From the NCBI RefSeq assembly GCF_900108175.1, contig NZ_FNVO01000021.1, forward strand, positions 1 to 64,000: a stretch of 64,000 nt of DNA, written 5' to 3'. Position 1 is the stretch's first letter. Each line of letters begins with the position of its first letter. Both the position numbers and the translations under genes were made by a program. Below the pieces are notes generated by a model that did not search any database, was not told the origin of the DNA, and worked only from the letters and a program-made list of their open reading frames with translations. This DNA comes from Thermomonospora echinospora. Lineage in GTDB: Bacteria; Actinomycetota; Actinomycetes; Streptosporangiales; Streptosporangiaceae. This document shows, in pieces, positions 34,534-42,500 of the stretch.

Positions 34534-34646
34534 CCCGCGTCCTCGTCGTCGACGACTCCCCGCAGATCCTGGCCACGCTGCGGCGCAAGCTGGAGCGTGA
34601 CCCGTCGCGTCCGCGCCGTTCGCGCACTCCCGCACCGGAACGATGA
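34530..34646 (+). pseudogene. kdpE: kdpE, response regulator reduced by internal deletion
   Basis: ATG 34530 overlaps the kdpD stop in the usual way, but the frame ends after 38 codons. It opens with the authentic receiver start (TRVLVVDDSPQILATL). It then continues straight into RRKLERDPSRPR, which in full KdpE proteins lies near the end of the winged-helix domain, about 190 residues later. The phosphorylated Asp, the dimer face and the recognition helix are all missing. An in-frame deletion at a short shared LR sequence followed by a divergent tail explains this. Confidence 0.85.
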
Positions 34647-35071
34647 AGAGTTCGTCTACCTGGTTCGTCCTTTCGGAACCGTCCAACGAGCCTCACCGTA
34701 AGCACCGCGCCGGCCCTCGGCGCGTTTTCGCTACGCGCTCTTTACGCCCTGTCCCAAATTCCTCACGCCGTCCTGACACCCCTGGTGGGAAGAACCCGGC
34801 GGCGTGCCGGTGGACGCGCACGACGGGGGAGTCCAACCGACACCGGCCAGTCGAGGTCGGCGGCCGCGTCCTCCCGAGCCTGGGCGGCAACGGCTCCAGG
34901 GTTCCGTCGCATTTTCCGTCCTATCGATGCCGCGAAGCGGTCGTGTTCTCCGGCGTCACCCTGATCCGGTGGGGAGGGGACCGTTGTTTCGGAGGAGTCG
35001 AAAATCCGGTCGCCGTTCCTTTCCAGGGACTTCTCTTGTCCCTGGGGAATCCGGGCTGGAAGGATTCCGCC
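34647..35071. other. intergenic region before the LuxR-type regulator
   Basis: This 425-base gap is less GC-rich than its surroundings and holds no convincing gene. CCAGGGAC-7-GTCCCTGG (35023-35045) is a perfect inverted repeat 26 bases before the regulator start and could be an operator. GGAAGGA at about 35060 is the ribosome site. Confidence 0.5.
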
Positions 35072-37873
35072 ATGGGCGGGCGTTCCCCGGCGGAAGGCAG
35101 GGCGGACTTCGGCACCGTGTGGGAGCGGGAGGAGGCGGTCGGGGCGGTCTCCCGGCTGCTGGCCTCGGCTCGCACGGGGCAGGGCGGGGCGGTGTTCCTT
35201 CGGGGCGACGCCGGGATGGGCAAGAGCCGCCTCCTGCAGGAGACGGTGGAGCTGGCAGGGACCGGCTTCGCGGTGGGGCGGGCGCAGGGGGCGCCGATCG
35301 AGTCGGCGGTGCCGTTCAACGTGGTGGCACAGGCGCTGACCGGGCTGGGAGCCGACGAACTGCTGTCCGGGGCGGCGGTCGATGCGGTGGCCACCCAGTG
35401 CTACCGGGTGTGGCGGCGGCTGCGGGCCTGGCCGGACGGCCCCGTCCTGCTGGTGATCGATGATCTGCACTGGGCGGACGCGGATTCGCTGACGCTGCTG
35501 TCGTTCCTGTGCCGCCGACTGGGCTCGTCCAGGGTGGCGCTGGTGGCGGCCCTGCGGCCCTGGCCCCCGTCGGCTCTGGACATTTCCCGCGACCTCGGCG
35601 ACGGCGGCTATGCGCGGATCATCGAACTGGAGCCGCTGAGCGAGCGGGCCGCCGCGCAACTGCTCGCACGGCGGGCGGGACGCGAGCCGTCCGCCGAGAC
35701 GGTCCGGGCCGCCCACACGATGTGCGCGGGCAACCCGATGCTGCTGGAACACGCGGCGACCCTGCTCGGTGAAGGCGGAGACCTGGACTCGGCGGTCGTA
35801 CGGGCGCCCGATCTGGTCCGCCCGGAACTGCTGGTGCAGCGGTTCGTCGGCGCGTCGCAGACCGCGATGCGGTGCGCCCGCGCGGGAAGCGTCCTGGGCC
35901 TGCGCTTCGACCCCTGCATGGCCGTCGAACTCGCCGGTCTGGCCCCCGAGGCCGGGGACGCGGCCATCGACGGACTCCAGCGCGGCAGGCTGCTGCGCCA
36001 GACCCCGGACGGCCTGGTCGAGTTCGTCCACCCGCTGTTCCACCAGTTCCTCTACGAGGATCTGCCGGCGGCGACCCGGCTCCGCCTGCACGCCGCCGCG
36101 TTCGGCCTGCTGGCGCGGCGGGGCGCCGAGACGGAGGCCGCCGAGCACGCCATCCGGGGACGGATGGCCGGAGACGCCGCCGCCGTGGCGGTGCTGGTGC
36201 GCGTTGGACGCGAGGCGTTCGCGGTGGGGGCGACGGCCACCGCGGCCCGGTACCTGACGGCCGCCCACCGGCTCGCCGGCGACCACGCCGCACCGGAGCC
36301 GACCGCCGCGGCCGGCCAGGCCCTCATGGCCGCCGGCCGCGTCACCGAGGCGATCGAGATGTTCGACCGGGCCGCCCGGCACGGCGGTGCCGATGTCCGG
36401 CTGGCCGCGACCACCGCCCGCATGCTGGGACGCGCCTGCTACCTGGCCGGCGCGCACCGGCGGGCCGAGGCCGAACTCGCCCGGGCCACCGACCTGGCCC
36501 GGTCCGAGGCTCCGGAGATCGCGGTCGAGGCGCTGCTGGACCACGCGACGCTCCGCCACCTGACCGACGGGACCGGGGCACTCCCGCTCGCCGAACGCGC
36601 CCTGCGGCTGGCGGCCGGGGCGGGACCCGCGACACGGCGCAGGGTCGGGTCCGCCCGCGGCTACATCGCCTTCCTCGGCGGTGACGCGACGGGCCTGGAG
36701 CAGGTGGCCGCCGCCGCCCGGGAGATCGCCGACGATCCGCAGGCACGGCTCGACGACGTGCAGTGGACGTGGGGCGCGCTCGGCAACCACGCGTACGCCG
36801 CCAAGTGGGCCGAGCGCTTCGCCGAGTGCCAGGCCGCCTTCGACTTGGTGATCGACGCCGCCGAACGGGCGGGCGCCGTCGGCACGCTGAGCTTCCTGCA
36901 CATCTCCCGAGCCGAGCTGTTCACCCGCCTCGGCCGCCTTCCCGAGGCCCGCGCCAGTATGGGGCAGGCCCTGGCCATCGAGGACCTCGCGCCGATGTCG
37001 GAGCGGTACGCCGCCGCCGCGCACGCGTGGATCCTGCTGCTGTCGGGCGACCTCGACGAGTGCGAGCGGCGCTGCGTCCAGGTGGAGGAGAGCGCCGTCG
37101 GCCTGCGCGACGCGGGGACGCTGCTGTGGCTGTGGTACGTGCGCGGACGCCGGTTTCTGCATGAGGGGGCGCTCGCCGAGGCGTGCCGGCAGTTCGATCT
37201 GCTGGCCGAGAACACCGAGCGCCTCGGGGTCGGCGAGCCGTGCGTGGTGCCGTGGGGACGCGACGCGATCGTCGCGTACGTCAGGGCCGGCCGGACGGCC
37301 GCCGCCGAGCGGATGGTGACCCGACTGGAGACCGCCGCCGGCCGGCTGCCCTGCCGCTGGCCACGGATCGCCGCCGCGACGGGACGGGCGCTGCTGGCCG
37401 AGGATCCGCGGGTGGCCGAGCGGGAGTTCGACAGGGCGCTGCGCCTGCACGCGGACGTGGAGCTTCCGCTGGAACAGGTGGAGACCCGGCTCCTGTACGG
37501 CGGATGGCTGCGCCGGCAGGGCCGGACGGTCCAGGCCCGGCGGGTCCTCGCCGACGCGCTCGCCACCGCCGAGGCCGCGACCGCGCACTGGCCGGCCGGA
37601 CGTGCCCTCGACGAGCTGCGGCTGGCGGGCGGCCGGCGAAGGCGCGCACGGCCCACCGCCCTCACCCCGGCCGAGCGGCGGATCGCCGGCCTGGCCGCAC
37701 GGGGGCTGAGCAACGCACAGATCGCCGAGCGGCTGACGTTGCAGGTCAGCACCGTCGAAACACATCTGAGCCGGGTCTACGGCAAGCTCGGCCTGCGTTC
37801 CCGCCGGGACCTGATGATGCGGCGGCCGGCCCTCTTGGAGGGGGAGCACCGGCCCGGAGACCTCGAACCTTAA
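35072..37873 (+). CDS. large ATP-binding LuxR-family regulator (LAL)
   Basis: The product is 933 residues from ATG 35072, chosen for its GGAAGGA site and because upstream in-frame residues look non-coding. A Walker A motif (GDAGMGKSRLLQE, about residue 48) and Walker B VLLVIDDLHWADAD lie in an N-terminal ATPase module. A long helical repeat region follows. The LuxR helix-turn-helix (LTPAERRIAGLAARGLSNAQ, STVETHLSRVYGKLGLRSR) closes the protein. LAL regulators activate large catabolic or antibiotic clusters. The neighbours give no clear target. Confidence 0.9.
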   Translation: MGGRSPAEGRADFGTVWEREEAVGAVSRLLASARTGQGGAVFLRGDAGMGKSRLLQETVELAGTGFAVGRAQGAPIESAVPFNVVAQALTGLGADELLSGAAVDAVATQCYRVWRRLRAWPDGPVLLVIDDLHWADADSLTLLSFLCRRLGSSRVALVAALRPWPPSALDISRDLGDGGYARIIELEPLSERAAAQLLARRAGREPSAETVRAAHTMCAGNPMLLEHAATLLGEGGDLDSAVVRAPDLVRPELLVQRFVGASQTAMRCARAGSVLGLRFDPCMAVELAGLAPEAGDAAIDGLQRGRLLRQTPDGLVEFVHPLFHQFLYEDLPAATRLRLHAAAFGLLARRGAETEAAEHAIRGRMAGDAAAVAVLVRVGREAFAVGATATAARYLTAAHRLAGDHAAPEPTAAAGQALMAAGRVTEAIEMFDRAARHGGADVRLAATTARMLGRACYLAGAHRRAEAELARATDLARSEAPEIAVEALLDHATLRHLTDGTGALPLAERALRLAAGAGPATRRRVGSARGYIAFLGGDATGLEQVAAAAREIADDPQARLDDVQWTWGALGNHAYAAKWAERFAECQAAFDLVIDAAERAGAVGTLSFLHISRAELFTRLGRLPEARASMGQALAIEDLAPMSERYAAAAHAWILLLSGDLDECERRCVQVEESAVGLRDAGTLLWLWYVRGRRFLHEGALAEACRQFDLLAENTERLGVGEPCVVPWGRDAIVAYVRAGRTAAAERMVTRLETAAGRLPCRWPRIAAATGRALLAEDPRVAEREFDRALRLHADVELPLEQVETRLLYGGWLRRQGRTVQARRVLADALATAEAATAHWPAGRALDELRLAGGRRRRARPTALTPAERRIAGLAARGLSNAQIAERLTLQVSTVETHLSRVYGKLGLRSRRDLMMRRPALLEGEHRPGDLEP

Positions 37874-37893
37874 ACATCACCGGTTTCCCTGAT

Positions 37894-37913
37894 GTCCCGG
37901 CGCGCGCCGGGAC
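37894..37913 (+). terminator. 20-bp perfect palindrome after the LuxR-type gene
   Basis: GTCCCGGCGC at 37894-37903 and its exact complement at 37904-37913 form a gap-free palindrome 21 bases past the stop codon. As RNA it would fold into a GC-rich hairpin, probably a terminator. Between here and 38053 I see no gene. Confidence 0.55.
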
Positions 37914-38053
37914 CCCATCCTGGACTTCACGGACCGTGATGGCCAGGGGCGTGCAGGGGGCGGATCCGGCCGGTCGAGCGGCCGCGAGAAGTTCCCGCGG
38001 CGGCGTGCGTGTGGGGGACCGGCACATGTGTGGAACGATCTCAAAGGAGACGG

Positions 38054-38140
38054 ATGAGAACTCCGCTCTCCGGTGGGCTTGGGGGCGGTTCGGCCGCGTC
38101 GTCATCGCTTCCGGGAATGGTCTGTGATGAGGCGCCCTGA
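38054..38140 (+). CDS. possible 28-residue leader peptide
   Basis: ATG 38054 has a strong ribosome site AAAGGAG (38043-38049). The short frame is Gly/Ser-rich (LSGGLGGGSAASSSLPG) and ends at TGA 38138-38140, 14 bases inside the next gene in another frame. This could couple translation of the downstream gene, or the strong ribosome site may instead serve a longer form of that gene. Coding status is uncertain. Confidence 0.35.
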   Translation: MRTPLSGGLGGGSAASSSLPGMVCDEAP

Positions 38141-38909
38141 CGTCAGGGTGGCGGGCGCCGTCATTGCCCTACTGGTGATCGCGGGGGCCGGGGCGGCCTA
38201 TTTTCTGACGAGGCCCGCTGCGTCGGTCCGGCTGAATCTGGTGGCCGACACGCAGTTGGCGGCCCTGGAACTGCCCGGGGAACCGTCGGGGTCGTGTGGC
38301 ACGAGGGTGTGCCGGTCGATCCTCCGGGTCGACAGAAGTGATGAGACCAGGCCCGTGAAGGTGACGGCGCAGGGCGCGCTGCCTGAGGGCGTGCGGCTCG
38401 CCTACTGGGGATGCGCGGAGGGCCCCGGCGCGGCCACCTGCACGGTTCGCCCGGACCGCGACACCACGATCTGCGTGACGACCACCGGACCCGCCGATGT
38501 GGCGCGCAAGGCCTGCGGGACCAGGCCCGGTCCGCCGGTGTCCGCCGCATCGGGGAAGCTCACCGTCCTTTTCAACACCGAATGGGACATCAAGGTCTTC
38601 GGGAACTTCGAGGAGCCCTGTACGAACGGCGGTGTCCTCGGGAGGAAATGCCAGATCACGATGAAGCCCGGCAAGATCTACTACTTGCGCTCCCAGCCCG
38701 CGGACCCTTCGCCGCCCGGCCAGCCGAACCCGGACTACAACTATGCGGACTACGAGGGCTGTGACAGCGGCATGGGGCATGGGAGCGCGGGCATCTGCAT
38801 CGTCTTCGGCGCGACCACCGCCAAGACCGTCTGCCTGTCCACGGGCGACCCCGCGGAGCAGAGACTGGCACGCGAATGCCTGGCCTACCGCAAGGCGCAG
38901 ACGCCATGA
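38127..38909 (+). CDS. membrane-anchored hypothetical protein, Cys-rich exterior
   Basis: The product is 260 residues from ATG 38127, with in-frame alternatives upstream at 38124 and 38073. One N-terminal membrane helix (VAGAVIALLVIAGAGAAYFL) is followed by an external domain with ten or so cysteines, for example GSCGTRVCRSIL, CTVRPDRDTTICV and CTNGGVLGRKC. These suggest disulfides outside the cell. No family is recognised. It overlaps the next lipoprotein gene (ATGA) and belongs to a three-gene unit with the STAND NTPase. Confidence 0.75.
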   Translation: MRRPDVRVAGAVIALLVIAGAGAAYFLTRPAASVRLNLVADTQLAALELPGEPSGSCGTRVCRSILRVDRSDETRPVKVTAQGALPEGVRLAYWGCAEGPGAATCTVRPDRDTTICVTTTGPADVARKACGTRPGPPVSAASGKLTVLFNTEWDIKVFGNFEEPCTNGGVLGRKCQITMKPGKIYYLRSQPADPSPPGQPNPDYNYADYEGCDSGMGHGSAGICIVFGATTAKTVCLSTGDPAEQRLARECLAYRKAQTP

Positions 38910-39511
38910 CCGGCCGAATGATCGGCCGCGTCGTGAAAGGCATCCTGGCCACCGGATGCGTGCTGGCCGTCGCCGCCTGCGGTGGTGCGGGCGGTGGTGC
39001 GGGTGCGGACGCGGGCCGGGACGACGCGAACCCCGTGCCGTCCCCCGCCCCCGCGGCTTCGCAGCGCGTGCCCTTGGTGGTGCTCATGCCCACCGCGTGG
39101 AGCACCGGGATCGGCTCCGACATCCCCGGCCAGACCTTCTGCCCCGACATCAGGCGACCCGGCAGAACCGCCCCCCAGACCACCGTGTCCTGCAGGTTCG
39201 TCGCGCCCCGCGGTGCGGTCGTCCACCTCACCGCGAAGGTCCGTGAACGGCACCCCACCCTCGTGGGGGGAAACGAGTCCGTCCGGCTCAGCCTGTGCCG
39301 CAACGGGTCCTGGTCCGCGCCGACCAAGACCGCGACCTGCACGGTCACCATGACGACCGGGACGGTCCTGTGCCTGGACGAGAACCTGTTCGGCTCCGCG
39401 GTCGAGTGTCCGTGGGTGGAGCAGGGGTACGCGCGGTTGCCCGCGACGGTCCCGCCCGGCTTCACTCCCGGCCCGCACACGGCGGCGAGCCCGGACGAGC
39501 CGCTGAGCTGA
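38906..39511 (+). CDS. hypothetical secreted lipoprotein
   Basis: The product is 201 residues from ATG 38906. The signal peptide ends in the lipobox LAVAAC (Cys about residue 25), followed by a Gly/Ala/Pro linker. The exported domain has paired cysteines (FCPDIRRPG, TVSCRFVAPRG, LCRNGSW, TCTVTM, VLCLDENL). Nothing identifies a family. Like the preceding product it faces outward, so the two may form or sense something at the cell surface for the cytoplasmic NTPase encoded next. Confidence 0.78.
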   Translation: MTGRMIGRVVKGILATGCVLAVAACGGAGGGAGADAGRDDANPVPSPAPAASQRVPLVVLMPTAWSTGIGSDIPGQTFCPDIRRPGRTAPQTTVSCRFVAPRGAVVHLTAKVRERHPTLVGGNESVRLSLCRNGSWSAPTKTATCTVTMTTGTVLCLDENLFGSAVECPWVEQGYARLPATVPPGFTPGPHTAASPDEPLS

Positions 39512-39515
39512 CCGG

Positions 39516-42500
39516 ATGAGCGACGGATCCGAGCCCGAGGACGACGAGCGCGCACACGATGGGCAGCCGGGAGAGGAGCAGGACGAACGGAACCGGCTCA
39601 TGCTGGCCGGGATGCGCGGCAGGCTCGGCCGCTGGGCGCGTTCGTCCGGGTCCCAGGCGCTCCGCTGGACGCCGGGCACGCTCATCGCGGTCCTGGCGGC
39701 CGGGGCGTTCAGTCCGCTGCTCACCGGTGGCGCACTGGTGGCGACGGGCTTCGGCGTGCTCGGCGCGGTCGGCGGGAACGTCCTCACCGACGTCCTCCAG
39801 TCGGCCGTCCAACGCCTCCGCCCCGACGCGTCCCAGGACGAGATCGCCGAGGAGATCCAACGGCGCATCGAGGAACTGCTGGCCGAGGGCGGTGACCGGG
39901 CCGCGTCGCTGCGTTCGGACATCGCGCGGGTGCTGCAGGGCGTCGGATCGATGGGCGAGCTGCTCGGCGAGGCGCTGAGCGACCAGGAGGAGGCACGGCA
40001 GCGGCTCCTGGCGGGCCTGGCCGCGCTCGGCGAGGAGTTCGGCGAGTTCCGGTTCCTGCTCCAGGACGTCACCGACGCCCTGGACACCCTGCAGACCAGC
40101 GCCGACCTGCACAGCATGCAGCACGATCAGATGATCGACCTGCAGCATCGGCAGCTGACCGAGACCCGCCTCGTCCGGGGCGACCTCGCGGCGCTGGGGC
40201 GGGGCCTGCCCGGCGAGCGGGAGCCGGCCCCGGCCGCCAGGTGGTCCGGGGACTGCCCGTACCGGGGCCTGGCCGCCTTCCGGGAGATCGACGCCGAGCT
40301 GTTCCACGGCCGGGCCCAGGCCACCGAGGAACTCGTCCGGATCGCGGCCCGGACCATGGCCACCCGGCGGGACGGCCCGCACCTGGTGGTGGTGACCGGT
40401 GCCTCCGGGGTCGGGAAGTCCTCGCTGCTGCGCGCCGGGCTGCTGCCCGCCCTGGCGGAGGCCGCCGGGGAACTGCCGGCGGAGGTGGCGCACTGGCCCC
40501 GGATCGTGACGACCCCCACGGCGTTCGGGCCTCCGCTGCGCACGCTCGCCCTGCACCTGGCGGCCCTGGCGAGGATCGGCGACCCGGACGCGTTGCGGGA
40601 ACGGCTGGCCGCCGAGCCCGAGCGGGCCGGTCCGCTCATCCGGCAGGCGCTGCTCGCCGAGGGACTGCGCCGCCAGCGGGCGGGCGCGGCGGGCGACGAC
40701 CTGAGGCTCGTCCTGGTCGTCGACCAGTTCGAGGATCTGTTCGGCCCGAACGGACCCGGCGACGCGCAGGCCCGGGCGTTCGTCGCCGCCCTGCACGCCG
40801 CCGCCGTCTCCCCGCGGGCGGGTCACGGGGTCCCCCCGGCACTGGTGGTGATCGCGGTACGCGGTGACCGGATCGACGACTGTGCCCGGCACCCGGTGCT
40901 CAGGCAGGCGCTCCAGGAGAGCCAGTTCGTGCTGGGCCCGATGGAGGAACCGGATCTGCGGCGGGCGATCATCGGCCAGGCGGAGGCCGCCGGGCTGCGC
41001 ATCGAGAACAGGCTGGTCGAGACGATCCTCGCGGAACTGCGGTCCCCGGAGCTCGCCGCGTTCAAGTCGGGGACGCTGCCGCTGCTGTCCCAGGCGATGC
41101 TGCTCACCTGGGAGAGACGCGAGGGGAACAGGCTCAGTGACCGCGCCTACGAGCTGTCGGGCGGCGTGCGCAAAGCCGTTGAGAAGAGCGCGGAGGAGGT
41201 CTACGCCGGGCTGACCCCTGAGGAGCAGGCCCTCGCCGAGGGCGCCCTGCGCCGGCTGACGCTCATCGGCCGGGACGAACGCCCGGTCGGCCGCAGGGTC
41301 CCCCTGGAGGACCTGAGCGGGCGGTCGCTGCGGGTCCTGGAGAAGTTCGCCGCCAAGCGGCTGGTCGTGATCGGGAACGGCGGAGCCGAGCCCGCCCACC
41401 AGATGCTGCTGGAGGCATGGCCCCAGCTGCGGGACTGGCTCAAGGCGGACGTCGAGGAGTGGAAGCTGTACGGCCGCCTCGTCCAAGACGCCGAGCAGTG
41501 GTCGGGCAGCCGGCTCGACCCGTCGTTCCTCTACCGAGGGCGGCAACTGGAGACGATCAGAGAGGCCGAGCGGCGGTGGCCGGCCGATCCGGGCCGGTTC
41601 CCCACGCTGGAGGAGCGGCAGCGGGAGTTCCTGAACGCCTCCGCCGCCGCCGAGACCGAGCGGCTGCGCAGGCGGCAGGCCCTGCTCGGGGCGATCGCGG
41701 CGCTGGTGGTCATCGCCCTGGTCGCCGTCGTCTCGGCGGTGCGGGTGGGCGGCCGGGCGGACGCCGAGCACGCGGCCGGGCTGTCGCGGCGGCTGGCGGC
41801 CAGCGGCGCGAGGACCTCCGACCCGGTCGTCGCGGCGCTGCTGGCCGCGGCCGCCTGGCGCGTCGCGCCCACCGACGAGGCCCGCCACGGTCTGCGCGCC
41901 GTCCTGGCGGGCCGCCATCGCGGCACGCTCGTCGGGCACCTGGACGGGGTGCGGGCCGTCGCGTTCAGCCCCGACGGCCGGACGCTGGCCACCGGCGGCA
42001 CCGACAGCCTGGTCAGGCTCTGGGACGTGGCCTCCCACCGGCCGATCGGCAGGCCGCTGGCCGGTCATGCCGGCACCGTGACGTCGGTGGCGTTCGGGCC
42101 GGACGGCCGTACGCTGACCAGCGCGGGCGATGACCGTACCGTCCAGCTTTGGGACGTCGCGGCGAAGCGGCGCGTCACCGCGCTGGCGGTCGGCAGCGCC
42201 GGGCCCGCCGTCCTCGGCCCAGGGGGCAGTACGTTCTTCGCCGGGGAGCGGCTGTGGGATCTGGCCTCGCGCAGGCCGGTGGGGGAGCCGCTGGACACCA
42301 CGGTGGGCGGCGTCGCCTTCAGCCCCGACGGCCGGATGGTCGCCACGGCCGACCTCGAAGGGCACGTCCGGCTGTGGGACACGGCCATCCAACGGCAGAT
42401 CGGCCGGACCCTCACCGGCGCCGCCGGGCCGCTGACCTTCAGCCCTGACGGCGCGTTCCTGCTCACCTCCACCGGGACCGCGCGCCTGCGGCTGTGGGAG

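Noticed and set aside
30949-34686. 1245-codon minus-strand frame across kdpC and kdpD
   Set aside because: It is antisense to two well-recognised genes and has no domain of its own.
34763-37849. Minus-strand frame of 1028 codons across the LuxR-type regulator
   Set aside because: It is a mirror frame; the plus strand has Walker and helix-turn-helix motifs.
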